Shown: positions 33,630-44,750 of the stretch, in pieces
How the letters are laid out: every line of letters starts with the position of its first letter
How positions within the stretch are numbered: position 1 is the stretch's first letter
DNA from: Turritopsis dohrnii
Taxonomy: Eukaryota > Cnidaria > Hydrozoa > Anthoathecata > Oceaniidae
NCBI GenBank assembly: GCA_027922465.2
Contig: BQMF02000061.1
Span: 1,178,001-1,242,000, forward strand
DNA: 64,000 nucleotides
Direction: 5' to 3'
The notes under the pieces: model-generated
What the model saw: the letters and a program-made list of their open reading frames with translations, nothing else
Database searches by the model: none
Told to the model about the DNA's origin: nothing
Made by a program: the position numbers and the translations under genes

Positions 33630-34740
33630 TTTTGTAAAAAAAGGGAATAAATTTTCTTGTTAAGATAAAAATGTATGTGTGACTCGCAGTTTCAAGATAG
33701 AATAGACTACAATTGCCAAAATTTTGAGTTTATATAACAGCAGGTGAAAATTTTCTCGGAAATCAAATTCTTAGAATTGGATACCCAAGACGCTGTGCAC
33801 TCCAAGTTAAACAGCAAGCATAATATTGAAAGATCCTTACAGAGTAATGAATTGCCTATTACAGTGTGACAGTTCACAATTTTATTTTCACGCGCCTACA
33901 GGTAGAAGCGTAAACAATTTGATTCAGTATAAATTTTATTTCGTGGAAAACATAAATTACATATAATTTTCAAGATCTTACGAATTCGTGTAATAAAATC
34001 TTTTTATAATATCGAGGAAATGATCCATGCCACATAATTTTAAACGAAAATACAGTGCGTATCAAAAAAGTTTATCCAAGATTATGATCAGGAAAAACCT
34101 ATTTTTGAGATCTATCCAAATCTATATTTTTTATTCTGAAAATATTTTTTCCAGATAATTTTGAGGAAAACGTATTTGTTATAAAATATAAAGATCTAAA
34201 AGATTGGTGTCTCGATTCTTTTATAGTAGAATCTATGTGAATCTTCGAGGAAATGATTCATGCCACGTAATTTCAAACGAAATATTAAAGTTTACTATAT
34301 CTTTGTTTACGTTTTGAGATACTTACCTGAACTAAAACGAGGGAGGGGGTGTTTATTTTGTATTATTGAAAGTGAGAAATGTTTCCATATTTTTCTTGAG
34401 AATATTGAGAAAGGCAGATGAAAACAAACTATCAAAGAAAGACGAAGAAAATGCTTTACTCAAAGTTCCTGCAGATATATACGTTAACAGGAATCTCAGG
34501 GTGGGATGCGAGGCTCACTACAAAATTATTTGAGAAATACTTTTTAGGTCTTTCCTCTTACATTTTTGCTATTCATACAGACGTTTTATCTGAACAAACC
34601 CCTGTTGATTTCTCATTGAATACTTGGACATGAAAGTTACAATAAGAGCTGCCATGTTGGACTCTGTTCAAACATTGATATCGACTGAGATTAGGAATGC
34701 CTTTTTCCACATTTATAAAATACAGTAGACGTATTTAATT
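33630..34740. repeat. 5' flank of B3 (array unit) with a short insert
   Basis: Aligns with the B2 and B5 flanks. An extra piece near 34052-34200 starts CAGTGCGTATCAAAAAAGTT, resembling a Tc1/mariner end, but its partner end was not found. The ORF at 34418-34633 varies in frame among copies and is not counted as a gene. Confidence 0.5.
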
Positions 34741-34990
34741 TTTTTTTCTAAAAAAAGGTGTTGTTTCTTTACTTCTTTTACAGCAGGTATGAAAAGCCAA
34801 AGTATTTATCTTTTCTATTTTTTCCAAAAAAAGGTGTTGTTTCTTTACTTTTTGTACAACAGGTATGAAGTGCCGACGTATTTATCTTTTCTATTTGTTT
34901 CCAAAAAAAAGGTGTTGTTTCTTTACTTTTTGTACAATAGGTATGAAGTGCTGGTGTATTTATCTTTTCTAATTCTTCTAAGAAAATAGT
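34741..34990. repeat. 78-bp tandem repeat, second array (about 3 units)
   Basis: Same unit as at 14345-14640 (CAGGTATGAAGTGC..CGTATTTATCTTTTCTA, AAAAAAGGTGTTGTTTC), here next to fragment B4. Shared by paralogous loci, so it predates the unit duplications. Confidence 0.85.
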
Positions 34991-35278
34991 TTTGATTCTT
35001 AGAATTCGATTTTCATCATTCATAAATCATACGTTTTACACAGTTGCACAACACACAATAAAAAGGGCAAGCTTAGACTTACACGTATATAGTTGTATGT
35101 ACAATTCAATGCACATGAAAACATGCCTTCCCTTCAAACATTTTTCAAGTGACATTCCCAACTTCTAAAATCAGTGTTCTATCAAATCATTTTTCTTATA
35201 AGTTAAGTCCAACAACCAGATAACCGCATGTGTGGTTCTTGTCTTTTAAACTTATTAAAAGTGATGACAATCTGCAGA

Positions 35279-35415
35279 AAAGGATCTTAAATCAAAGGCC
35301 AAGCTGGTCCTGTTCTCTTGAGCCAAAATTGCTTCCATGTCCAATGTCTGGAATGACACACTACTCTGCCTGCAACATTACTCGACAGTTAGCCGTTTCC
35401 AAGCATTGTCGCCAC
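35279..35415 (-). pseudogene. Gene B4: 5' fragment of a B gene
   Basis: Minus strand reads ATMLGNG, stop, LSSNVAGRVVCHSR, TWKQFWLKRTGPAWPLI and then ends; the cysteine half of the domain is absent. The initiator is GTG where the B genes have ATG, and a stop follows codon 7. Clearly dead; it marks a fifth unit truncated on its 3' side. Confidence 0.8.
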
Positions 35416-35429
35416 TGCCCGTAATTTTG

Positions 35430-36243
35430 TTTTCATGCGCCTACACGGAGAATTGTAAACAAATTGATCCAGCATAAACTTGTTATTTGATGGAAAACTT
35501 TTTTTTAACACATAAAGATCTAACAGATTAGTGACTCGATTCTTTTATAATAAAAACTTTGTTAATCTTACTTGGAATATCGAGTAAATGATTTATGCCA
35601 CGTCATTTCAAACGAAAATATGAAGGCTTACTAATCTTTTGTTTTTGTTTTGAGATACTTGCATTAACCATAGAAATACGTATTTCCATGCATAAACTAA
35701 AATGAGGGACGGGATGAAATGAAATGTTCCTTTTGTTTCTAAAAGTTAAAGTGAGAAAGACAGATCAAAATGGACTACCAAAGAAATCCGAATGAAATGC
35801 TTTCTTCACAGTTCCTGTAGATAGCTACATACGTCAGAGTGGAATGCGAGGTTCACTACAAAATTATTAGAGAAATAATTTTTAGGTCCTTCCTTTTGGT
35901 GATATTTTGAGTTAAAAAATTCTGTTGGACGGAATTTGATACTTTGAGAATTTTTAAACCTAATAAGTGTATATTAAGTGAAAGTTGTTCAAATTATGTG
36001 AAACATAACCAGTCAGACTTTGAATTAAGTCTTTACTATGTACGTTTCCCTAACTGCTACCGAAATAGTTCAAATTTTAGTAAGTCTGTTGGATGGTATA
36101 GATAAAATTTATGCAATGAAACTTTTTAATAACCAGTCAAGTTCCACCTGGAATTATTGCAAAAAGAATTACTATGTTAAAAAAAATCTTTTAAATTTGG
36201 AAAAATAAATTTTATAGGGCTGGAACATTGTGGCGATAAACAA
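35430..36243. repeat. B4 5' flank and spacer
   Basis: Up to about 35890 the sequence follows the B-gene flank consensus. 35890-36243 is AT-rich with nothing recognised. Confidence 0.5.
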
Positions 36244-36379
36244 TTTTAATATCACGATACCAACAATGTCCCATTAACCGGATCGTGCTCGTTACAATTT
36301 TAATGTCATTGATTGAGAGTTGGTGATTGCATGTTTTCATGTGGCTTCACACGGGACTACTGACGCGTTGATACTCCTT

Positions 36380-37919
36380 GTAACGGTTAAGTAAATGTCG
36401 ACTGGTCTGGCCGACATAGCACGATGTACATCGTGGACAATCAATTCTACAAACTATTCCGCTTCTCTGCGGACGGTTTCAAAGATGGTAATACGATTTT
36501 CAGTTTATGCAATGTCATAATCACCTTACAGGAGCATTACATTTTTTCAAAGATCTTTCATAGTTTTCAGTCACTTTTCCTCTGTATTTCATAGCCATCA
36601 TTTAAACTTTCTTGAACATGAAAAAGGGACAGGAGGAAAACAACGTGAACACGAAGATTAACATGAACGTTACATAGCATGTTATCTTGTCCCAGTCCAA
36701 GAAAGAAGAGAGCGAACAGACACGTGCTCGCCGATATATACATAAAAGGGTCTGGGAACTAGCTAAATTATAAATGGTAGCTACAATAACAAAATATAGT
36801 AAAATAATATAAAAGTAAAATAAAAGAAATTTATATTTCTTTTACACGGCATTTCCACTTTTTCATTTTCTCACTCATCTACAGCTTCTTCGGGTTCTGT
36901 TTGGATAATCTTGTTCAGCGTTTTCTCGATAATCGGTTCATAGAATTTTGACGGGCATTGATTGTTGTGAAGCAATTTTTTGGCTTTCGTTAAACTCAGG
37001 TGTGCGTTTTCCCAACTACTGCAGCTTCTGACTATGCGCTAGTCTAAACCAGTTACTACAGATCTTTTGTACTTAATTGGTGCGGGAGCATGAAAATTTA
37101 ATGTTAATCCTGTGTCTGTTGGTTTATTGCACCAGATTGATGAGAGTTTACAGTTTTTCCTCATTATTTCCATGTCAAGAAAAAGTAGCGATTGGTCAGA
37201 TTCCCTCTCGATGGTAAACTTGATGATGTGATGGATGTAACTGGTTTATTTCCTCAAGTTTATGGTTGATTCGGCTCGATACAATGTTCCGAAGAATTTC
37301 ACACCATGCATCGTAAGAACAGTTTTGGCATCGTCTTTGATAACATCATCAGATCTGCTGAGCCAGCCATTGGCGATAAGAGGGGCAGGAGGGCCACCCA
37401 TTGCCAACCCATTGGTTTGGCGGTAATATCCATCGTCCGTTAACATCAATACATCATGACTTGGGATTGTTAGTAGTTCTTTAAAAGTATCTTTATCAAC
37501 ATTTTGTTTCTTGTATTTTCCAGAATACAAAAGTTCAGTACAATAATCAATGGCCTCGGTGACCGGCACGTTAGCGTATAGTGTATAGGTAATGTCGAAA
37601 CTGATTGAAAGCAATTTTGTGGTACGCTGAACCAGGCTTTGATAGTGTAGGTCTCAAGGGGACGTCTCTTGTATGTATCTTTTCCAAACCATATAACCGA
37701 GCTGGTTGACTGCCTATTGGTTTCATTTTACTATACAGCGCTTCGCTTATTTTGGTCTATTAGGGGTTTCAATTTTGATGTGATTTTCTCTTTTTCTTTT
37801 AATACAGGCTTTTCGTTTTTTCGTTTGGCTACCACTTTTTGAACTTGCGGTAAGTGTATGATGTCATTAAGTTTATCTTGGTATACTTTGATTGGCATTA
37901 AACATATACCTATCCTCAA
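36380..37919 (-). pseudogene. Penelope-like RT plus GIY-YIG endonuclease, frameshifted
   Basis: Pieces on the minus strand: 37731-37919 (YQDKLNDIIHLPQVQKVV), about 37620-37740 (MKPIGSQPARLYGLEKIHTR), 37246-37614 (SFDITYTLYANVPVTEAIDY, then YYRQTNGLAMGGPPAPLIAN, the RT fingers and palm), and about 36390-36480 (CRIDCPRCTSCYVGQTSRHL, the GIY-YIG region with extra cysteines as in Neptune-type elements). The catalytic YxDD block was not found and is probably lost in the broken stretch 36600-37240. Not functional. Confidence 0.8.
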
Positions 37920-38261
37920 GATAGATTCTGGCCAAGATTCTGTTTTCTTTTAAATATTGCTTTGTCAATTAATATTATATTGTTAAACATCTTTATTGAT
38001 CGTTAAGATATTAATGAGTTTTTTTCCATTACCTACAAAAATTACATCATGAGAAAGACCAAAAGATACGGATTCCCTCGACATAAAATATATTAAAATT
38101 AATTGCATATTCTGAACTTGTTTTTTTTTTTGTCTCTGTCTGCAAGACCGGCAGTTTCTTTCATTTCCTTCAAAAACTGCGATGATATTTTTTAAATCCA
38201 ATTTTTTTAAACACATTGTATATATTTTGTATAAATGGTTTTAACTATTTTTCTATTTTAC

Positions 38262-38312
38262 TTTTAGACCTGATGATGCTGAAAAAGCGAAATATATTGT
38301 CATACTAAATAA
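38262..38312 (+). ncRNA. Hammerhead-like motif near the Penelope-element end
   Basis: CTGATGA at 38270-38276, short stem GCT/AGC, GAAA at 38289-38292, and GTC at 38299-38301; flanks TTTAG and CTAAA can pair as stem I with a mismatch next to the core. Penelope-like elements are known to carry hammerhead ribozymes with short stem III in their terminal repeats. Stem I is imperfect, so activity is uncertain. It lies on the strand opposite the RT. Confidence 0.45.
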
Positions 38313-38341
38313 AAATCAATGTTGGTATCGCGATATTAAAA

Positions 38342-38814
38342 AAATAAATTTTAACTGCATGTTGGTAATTTTCAAGTGTCGAAATAAATTTACTGATCTT
38401 GATTTGGAAGTTTGTGTTATTATAGTTTGGTTCACAGTATGGGATGTGCCGGGTTTTTTTAATTTACAAACACTTAGAATATGTTTTGATGGCTGTCTGT
38501 AATAAAAGGAACATTGACGGTATCAGTTAATTTGGATGGTGTTTAAGATAAAAATTTGATCTGCATAAAAGAATGAAAGTTTTTTTTAAAAGTATATACC
38601 TCCCAACTAGCTATACAAACTTTCTTAACTCTATTTTATGATGAAATTTATGGACAGCTAGTATGTTTCATCAAACAAACCGTCATTAAAATTCCTAAAA
38701 AAAAATGTTTGCAAAGAACTGTAAAAACCTTAGAAAGAAGAGTGTTGCATTTAATTTGGAATGTATCGGTTTACAACCGATAAATTGTCATAAATTGAGT
38801 GAATTTCATTTTTC
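38342..38814. other. AT-rich spacer, nothing recognised
   Basis: No ORF, repeat or motif noted. Confidence 0.4.
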
Positions 38815-38879
38815 ATGTGTTTGCAACACAATTCAAAATATTACCTCTTATATTACCAGAGAGGTACGAGGCGCTTAAC

Positions 38880-39000
38880 AAAGCTGTACATGAATAGCTC
38901 CAAATGTTACGAAGTGATAATGTCTCAATCAGTCGAAGGATTTCAAGCTACTGAGGGATGGCTACAAAAATGGAAGAAAGGCTTTTATTTCATTCTTTAG
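38880..39000 (+). pseudogene. Possible Tigger/pogo transposase CENP-B-type HTH scrap
   Basis: The frame reads EGFQATEGWLQKWKKGF, close to the F-x-A-s-x-GWL-x-x-FKKR signature of the second helix-turn-helix of CENP-B/Tigger transposases. Only this scrap is visible. Confidence 0.35.
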
Positions 39001-39028
39001 CAATAGTTTTATTATATTAGCATGTAAC

Positions 39029-39509
39029 TAGCCGCCAAGGCGGCGTCGTTCGCCGCCCATGTTCAGCATGTGTTGACTTCACGAAAAATAAAATTAAGGA
39101 ATTGGCAACCGAAAGTGTTCCCATGTTGTAGAGCTCGAAAAACTGATCAAAAAAATGTATGGGATCGTTCCGCTACGATCAACCGTTACAGAGATATCAT
39201 CGTTCAAAGATTTTGATGACGTCACAGACCCCTCCCCCCAAAAAATTAGACCCAAATTTTTCGTCACTCCATCGCCTGTATCACGGACCCCAAAAAACGT
39301 CAGTAATCCCTATTGGTTATCGAGATAATTTTCCCTAAACGTCGCATTCGATTAGGGTCTCAATACAATGGTTTCACACTGACGTCGCGCACAAGAAAAG
39401 AAATAATTTATGTGTGATCTTACATTGCTGACTCTCTTTAGCAGTTCACATCTACCATTTTGCGTAACAGACAAACGGACAAACGGAGAATTGGCTATTA
39501 ATATATAGA
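39029..39509 (+). repeat. Unclassified interspersed repeat, tandem copy 1 of 3
   Basis: Starts CTAGCCGCCAAGGCGGCGTC and ends GGCTATTAATATATAGA. Unusually GC-rich start with a near-palindrome GCCGCCAAGGCGGC. No coding frame. The interior is unlike copies 2 and 3. Confidence 0.75.
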
Positions 39510-40533
39510 CTAGCCGCCAAGGCGGCGTCGCTCGCCGCCCATGTTCAGCCTGCGTTGTATCACCACCTGCTCCAAATTATTGCACTTAAAACCAGCGATA
39601 AGACTTCCTTTGCTGCTGGCTTTATCGCTTAATAAAGCTCATTTGCACGTGAAAAGAAATACGTTCCTGGTGTTTCAAATCTTGCATGTTCTTAACTCAG
39701 CCGTTCATTGTCGCGGTCGCATTTAAAATGTTAGTAGACTTTCTTGCTTTACACAATGCATTCCGAACGTGAACTTCACATGGTTTTTATTTACGATTTT
39801 AAACCAACCAAATATCAGTTTAACAATACACTCAAAACGCAGAGAGAAAAAACTTTCAACTTATTATTAGCTTTTGTTTAACGCGCTCTAACATGGGTGC
39901 TGTCAGAAGTAGGTGAAAAAATGGTTTTTCTTCTTAAAAAGATCACACGGGAGGAGAAAAAAAATGCACGTGCTAAATGAATGAATTGAATAAAAACGTT
40001 CGATCAGATTAAAATAGATTAAAAGAAATCGATTAAAAGAAATTAAGACAACTATTAAGACAAAAGCAAAAAAAAAAAAATATTTTGTTTCATGATTCTC
40101 TTTTTTTTACCTATCGGTTTTTAAACATTTTGATTGCTCGAAAAGAAGTTCACCCGTCTCAGACAATCAGGCAAGCGTTAGGATACACAACCGAACATGC
40201 TGCCACGTTCTGCCACTGCTGCTTTTTGTCCAAAATGTTTAATCAGTTAGTTTCTTTGTATTTAGTTGATGTATTGTTTTCAAAGCCAAGTCAACGGTGG
40301 TCCTTGGAATAGTATAAAACTAACAATAATAATAAAAACAAAACGTTATCTCTATTAGTTCACCAGCCAAAAAAAGTCACGTTCGATTGAGGTTGCAATG
40401 TATTTGTTTCGAACTCACGTCGCACACAAAAAAAGAAATAATTTCGCTCACAACTCAATCTACCATTTTGCGTGACTTACAAACAAACAAACAAACAAAC
40501 AAACAGACAGAGAATCGGCTATTAATATATAGA
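39510..40533 (+). repeat. Unclassified interspersed repeat, tandem copy 2 of 3
   Basis: Same termini as copy 1, directly abutting it. The interior (GCTTTTGTTTAACGCGCTCTAACATGGGTGC and onwards) is closely shared with copy 3. A (CAAA)n run is at about 40480-40503. Confidence 0.75.
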
Positions 40534-41286
40534 CTAGCCGCCAAGGCGGCGTCGCTCGCCGCCCATGTCCACCTGCTCTGTATCACTGTATCAAATTTCC
40601 TTATAAACGGCTCGTATAACTTGTGTTCAACCAGAAGCAGATTCGAAGTCACAACCTCTGGTAAAACCAATCTTTTATCAGTGTAACAATACACTCAAAA
40701 CGTAGAGAGAGAAAACTTCAACTTTTTATTAGCTTTTGTTTTAAAAAAGTTACGCGCTCTAACATGGGTGCTATCAAACAGGGGGAAAATGGTTTCTCTT
40801 CTTTAAAAGTTCACACGGAGGAGAGAAAAAAGGCACGTGCTAAATGAATAAATAGAATAAAAAAACGTTCGATCAGAACGCTTAACAATTAAAAGAACAA
40901 ATTAATTTATTGAAAGAAAAGCAAAAAAAAAAAACATTTTGTTTTGATATGATACTCTTTTTTTACTTATCGGTTTTTAAACATTTTGATTGCTCAAAAA
41001 AAAGTTCACCCGTCTCAGACAGTCAGGCAAGAGTTAGGCAAACCGAACATATGCTGCCACGTTCTGCCACTGCTGCTTTTTGTCCAAAATGTTTAATCAG
41101 TTAGTTTCTTTATATTTAGTTGATGTACTGTTTTCAAAGCCAAGTCAACGTGGAATATAAAACTAACAATAATGATAAAAACAAAACGTTATTCCTATTA
41201 GTTCATCAGCCAAAAAAAGTCAGGTTCGATTGGGGTTGCAATGTATTTGCTTCGAACTCACGTCGCACACAAAAAAAGAAATAATA

Positions 41287-42207
41287 GGGACTTTAAGATT
41301 TCGAAAACGGGAACGGGAACTTCATAATATCGTTTGACTGCGCATGCGCGAGGTGATTCCCATGAAATTTTGAAGTTCGCTCTGTTTGTTCCGAACGTGA
41401 AATCACACATTTTGAAGTTCTGAGAAAACGTGAACGCTCAAGGAAGAAAGATGGCTGAAACTGCTGAGCAAAAACCACCGAGCATTCCACTGTCGTGGCG
41501 CTTACCCTCTACAGGTCCAAATAAGTTTGCAATTAGACCATTAGGAACTACTACTGATTGAAACTTTATTGAATGTACTCTTGTGCCCATTATAAACAAT
41601 CATCTGATAGCCAGGGCTGATCACTTCACTCAATAAATGTCTCCATCGGTCATAAATTAGGTTGAGAATATGATTGTTTATTATACAAAGTTCAGGTGTA
41701 CAGGCCTAGCAAACCTAAGTACCATATCTGAGTATCTGCAGGGATATGCATACCTTTTCAAAAAACACATAGTGCCTCAAGGCCACACACATTCGTGCCA
41801 TTGTAGCAAATTATTCTCTCAGGAATTTCTAGGGTTGTTCTGAGAATTGGAATATCATCTTTTTTAAAGCGAAATTCAGCCAGACACTCATCTTCAGCTA
41901 GATTATTCAAGCTGAACTTCTCATACCTCCAGTATGGTAGATACAGATTAGATGATTTTTCTAAATCCAGAAGTAATAAAAATTCGTCATCATCAATAAC
42001 TTTATCATAATGAGCAAGGTGTAAAAACTCTTTTTTCTCCATTATTACTATTTCAGTCTTTCACGCTTCTAAGTTTGTTTACAACTTAATGCGCCATTAT
42101 GAAGTCGCGCACTTTCTTAATCTCCGTTATTACATATAACCGGAACGAGAACCTAACTACGGAACGGCGTTCCCGTTCCCGTTCCGGTTGTGAAATCTTA
42201 AAGTCCC
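41287..42207 (-). mobile_element. PIF/Harbinger (ISL2EU-like) transposon, internally deleted
   Basis: TIRs GGGACTTTAAGATTTC / GAAATCTTAAAGTCCC with TA on both sides (41285-41286, 42208-42209) and inner GTTCCCGTTCC blocks. It carries a decayed transposase on the minus strand. The insertion interrupts repeat copy 3. Confidence 0.85.
41460..42042 (-). pseudogene. Harbinger-type (HARBI1-like) transposase remnant
   Basis: ATG at 42042; MEKKEFLHLAHYDKVIDDDE, then FRFKKDDIPILRTTLEIPE, NGTNVCGLEALCVF. A 1-nt deletion in a T run near 41760 shifts the frame, after which KRYAYPCRYSDMVLRFARP and NNHILNLIYDRWRHLLSE follow, and a last part near 41480-41545 reads VVVPNGLIANLFGPVEGKRH, around a catalytic DDE region. 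Large parts of the catalytic domain are missing. Order and motifs match Harbinger/ISL2EU nucleases. Confidence 0.8.
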
Positions 42208-42408
42208 TAATTTCGCTCACAACTTAATCTACCATTTTGCGTGACAGACAAACAGACAGACAGAGAATCGGCTATTAATATATAGATGTTAACAAAAGTT
42301 TACTGTGTCTTTCTTCTAGGATGAATATTTCTGCAGCTATAACGTATAATCGACATTCGTCACAACTTTTGTTGTTTTCATCGCTTTCTGTATGGTTGAA
42401 GGACAATG

Positions 42409-42414
42409 AGCATC
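42409..42414. repeat. Polinton target-site duplication, left (AGCATC)
   Basis: AGCATC precedes the left terminal repeat and recurs at 53751-53756 right after the other end; 6 bp is the standard Polinton duplication. Confidence 0.95.
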
Positions 42415-42574
42415 AGTAGTAGGAAAGTGGGGGTTTTGCGCCACTATACGCACTGTGAGTCATGAACCAATCAAAATTCAGAGTTTTGCATCAGCATGCA
42501 CACTGTAAGTTATGAGTCAGTCAAAATTATAAAATCAAAATCATAACACTATAAAGTAAATCATAGAAAAGAAC

Positions 42575-43001
42575 ATGGAAGATTATCAGAACTTTCTTCC
42601 TACCTGTGAACTCATTATTGACGAATTTCATTTAAATTCTCAACAGTCAGCGTATCGTCGATCATTATGTGAAATTGTGGCATTGCAAATGAAAAAGCTA
42701 TTTCTCAATCAAGTAAAATGCTATGCTTGCAAGATAGACCATCCATCCCAACATCGGCACGATTGTATGATGAAAACCATTGAAGAATTCGTAATCGGAA
42801 AATTTCATAAAATTGTTTTATTCAGTAGACTTTGAAAAAAGCAACGAGTTATGTCAAAAACGCTTTACACAAAAAGACGCATTTATACATCAAGACGTAT
42901 TTTTCCACGATGAACAATGTATCGAACGAACCGAAGAACTTTTATGTAAATTTCTAAAAACTTTTGTATATGTTAATAAAGAGTGGATAAGAATAAATTA
43001 A
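42575..43001 (+). pseudogene. Polinton small Cys/His protein, frameshifted
   Basis: ATG at 42575: MEDYQNFLPTCELIIDEFHL, then VKCYACKIDHPSQHRHDCMM, a C-x2-C...H...H-x-C cluster likely to bind zinc, then EEFVIGKF. A one-base shift near 42810-42820 leads into YSVDFEKSNELC...VNKEWIRIN ending at 43001. Together about 140 codons. Proteins with this CYAC..DHPSQ..H.C pattern recur, to my recollection, in other Mavericks, without an assigned role. It is the first gene inside the left TIR. Confidence 0.65.
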
Positions 43002-43013
43002 TATGAAATTTAT

Positions 43014-43486
43014 ATGTTCCTTTCATTTGTGTTTTGTCTTTCCAATAAACATGTCTCTCCTCAACCTGAGTGTTTACATTGTAGCATTATTCAACAAGAA
43101 AAAGATCGTCATCCGGCACTGAATATTCGGCAAATCAAATCTGCCTTAACTTATCAATTTCTCGGATATGGTTATTTAAAAAGAATTATTCCGTTTGATG
43201 AAATTATATCGAAACATCCTGATATCGGACTTATCGGACCTGGCCACGGTTATCTCACACAATTGTTAGCACGATGTTTAAATCGACATCGAATATTTTG
43301 TATGCATGCGATACTACATGATGCGTATGGAAGATTTTACAACGACTATGAGAATGGACTAGGTTATTGTTACGCAATGACATCATCATGGATTCCACAT
43401 TCCACGATACGCACGTGCTTCACCACTACTTGGACATGTATCGGGACTTTTGTTTTGCATTTTTAAAAAGATTTAATAATTGTTAA
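43014..43486 (+). pseudogene. Unidentified Polinton ORF, frameshifted near its end
   Basis: Frame 43014-43466 includes PECLHCSIIQQEKDRHPALN, IRQIKSALTYQFLGYGYLKR, GLIGPGHGYLTQLLARCLNR and HAILHDAYGRFYNDYENGLG. At about 43400 the reading moves by one frame into HDTHVLHHYLDMYRDFCFAF with a stop at 43484-43486. Rich in His, Tyr and Cys. The GPGH and HDAYGRF blocks look structural or catalytic but match no family I can name. Only 12 bp separate it from the preceding gene. Confidence 0.5.
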
Positions 43487-43689
43487 TAATAGTGTTGAAT
43501 TTACTAATTACAACGGGGTATATTGTAATTCAATGTATGAAAGAGAAGTCCGTTTAACTCATATATGCATATCTACTATGTTTATCTATTAATTTTAAGT
43601 GTGTGATGTGTAGTTTTATGTAGTTTTATATAGTTTTATGTGTGTTTATGTTGGGTTTTTTGTAGATATTTATTTGAAAAACATAAAAA

Positions 43690-43835
43690 GGCAAGTCCAT
43701 ACTTGTGAGTTGTTTTTTATTCCCAAAATCTGAGAAAACACTTTCTAGATGTAAAGTTTCACACATTACCCGCAAGATTAAGTTATTTTGTGTATGTTTT
43801 CATGCCTAACTGTGATAAAAAAAATTTCATTTAGT
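43690..43835 (+). repeat. Internal direct repeat of the Polinton, copy 1
   Basis: About 145 bp (GGCAAGTCCATACTTGTGAG, CTGAGAAAAC, GTTTTCATGCCTAA) is related to 46880-47025. It follows the left gene pair; the other copy precedes the polymerase gene. Confidence 0.7.
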
Positions 43836-43913
43836 AAAATTTTCTCGTTTCATTCAAGTCAAATGAAAAAATAAGACGTGTTCAGGTAAATGATAATTCT
43901 TTTTCAATACATA

Positions 43914-44379
43914 CACGTTTTTTTTTTTTTATTAGAACCCAGTTTATAAGAACATTTAGGCTGAAATTCGGCAAAAAATTAAGAACATCGTAAGAACATG
44001 CCCAGCCTCGAAGCTAAAAAATTAGTACATGGAATTGAGACATAAATCATTTAAAAGATAAAATATTTTTACGTTTTTAAAGTAATCGGAAAAATGCGTA
44101 CAAAAGGTCTTAAAGTTCCTACAGCAACACCACTTCTACACCATCAAACTCTTCTACTCCGACGAAGTCCTCATCTTCGTCGCTGAAAAGCACCTTGTAT
44201 TTTCCGATATGTGTGTTAAAATATCGAATCTATTATAAAGGCGCAATTTTTTTCTTCAGATATTTGATTTCGTATTAAGAACGTCAATAAGAACATCTGA
44301 GGCTCAAATTTACTGAAAAAATAAGCACATCCAGGCTCAGCCAAAATTAAGGTGTTCTAATAAAAAAAAAAAAAAACGT
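43914..44379. mobile_element. 466-bp MITE with TA duplication (mariner-like)
   Basis: CACGTTTTTTTTTTTTTTATTAGAAC-type end at 43914 and its inverted copy ending 44379, with TA at 43912-43913 and 44380-44381. Multiple GAACAT motifs inside. No ORF. Confidence 0.8.
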
Positions 44380-44458
44380 GTATACTATCTTACAAAATGC
44401 CCCGGAAAAATTTTATGATTAAAATTCACAATCTTATCATTATTTACATTTCTATCCT

Positions 44459-44750
44459 TTACAAAATAATCAAGAATTTGTCTGAGATATTTTCGTCTAA
44501 AAAAATGAAAACTGAAAAAGACAGTGTAACCACCACACACGTTTGAAAAAGTGGATTGTAGTTGAGTAGTATTACATAAAACTGGTCTCGTAGAAAGTTC
44601 TTTTGGATGTTATAAAATTCAGGTGGCCTACCAAAGGAATCGACAAAATTAATATAACTTTCTTTGACATAAATTAAAAGCCAATGTTCTCCACTTTTTG
44701 ATGACTCTTGATTATTCACAATATATATATACCATTTAAAAGTGTATTTC
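44459..44750 (-). pseudogene. Polinton adenain-like cysteine protease, C-terminal part, frameshifted
   Basis: Minus-strand frame reads IYIVNNQESSKSGEHWLLIY and INFVDSFGRPPEFYNI, carrying the His (GEHW) and Asp/Glu (FVDSFG) sites of the ULP1/adenovirus-type protease that matures capsid proteins. The catalytic cysteine block SNVCGGYTVFF is present only in a neighbouring frame, so a 1-nt shift lies near 44570-44580. Upstream the N-terminal half is not recognisable. Not functional as read. Confidence 0.75.

Larger units (their letters stand above)
36244..38341 (-). mobile_element. Penelope-like retroelement, decayed, bounded by 22-bp inverted repeats
   Basis: TTTTAATATCACGATACCAACA at 36244-36265 is the inverted copy (1 mismatch) of 38320-38341. 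Between them, in order on the minus strand, are the N-terminal region, the reverse transcriptase and a GIY-YIG-type endonuclease, the order of Penelope-like elements. Several frameshifts. Confidence 0.75.
40534..42286 (+). repeat. Unclassified interspersed repeat, tandem copy 3 of 3, split by a Harbinger element
   Basis: Same start and end as copies 1-2. After removing 41287-42207 the two parts join into a copy of about 830 bp. It ends at 42286 with TATTAATATATAGA. Confidence 0.75.

Noticed and set aside
34418..34633. 71-codon ORF in the B3 flank, with look-alikes at 30752 and 55636
   Set aside because: The equivalent copies change frame and length, so it is not conserved as protein.
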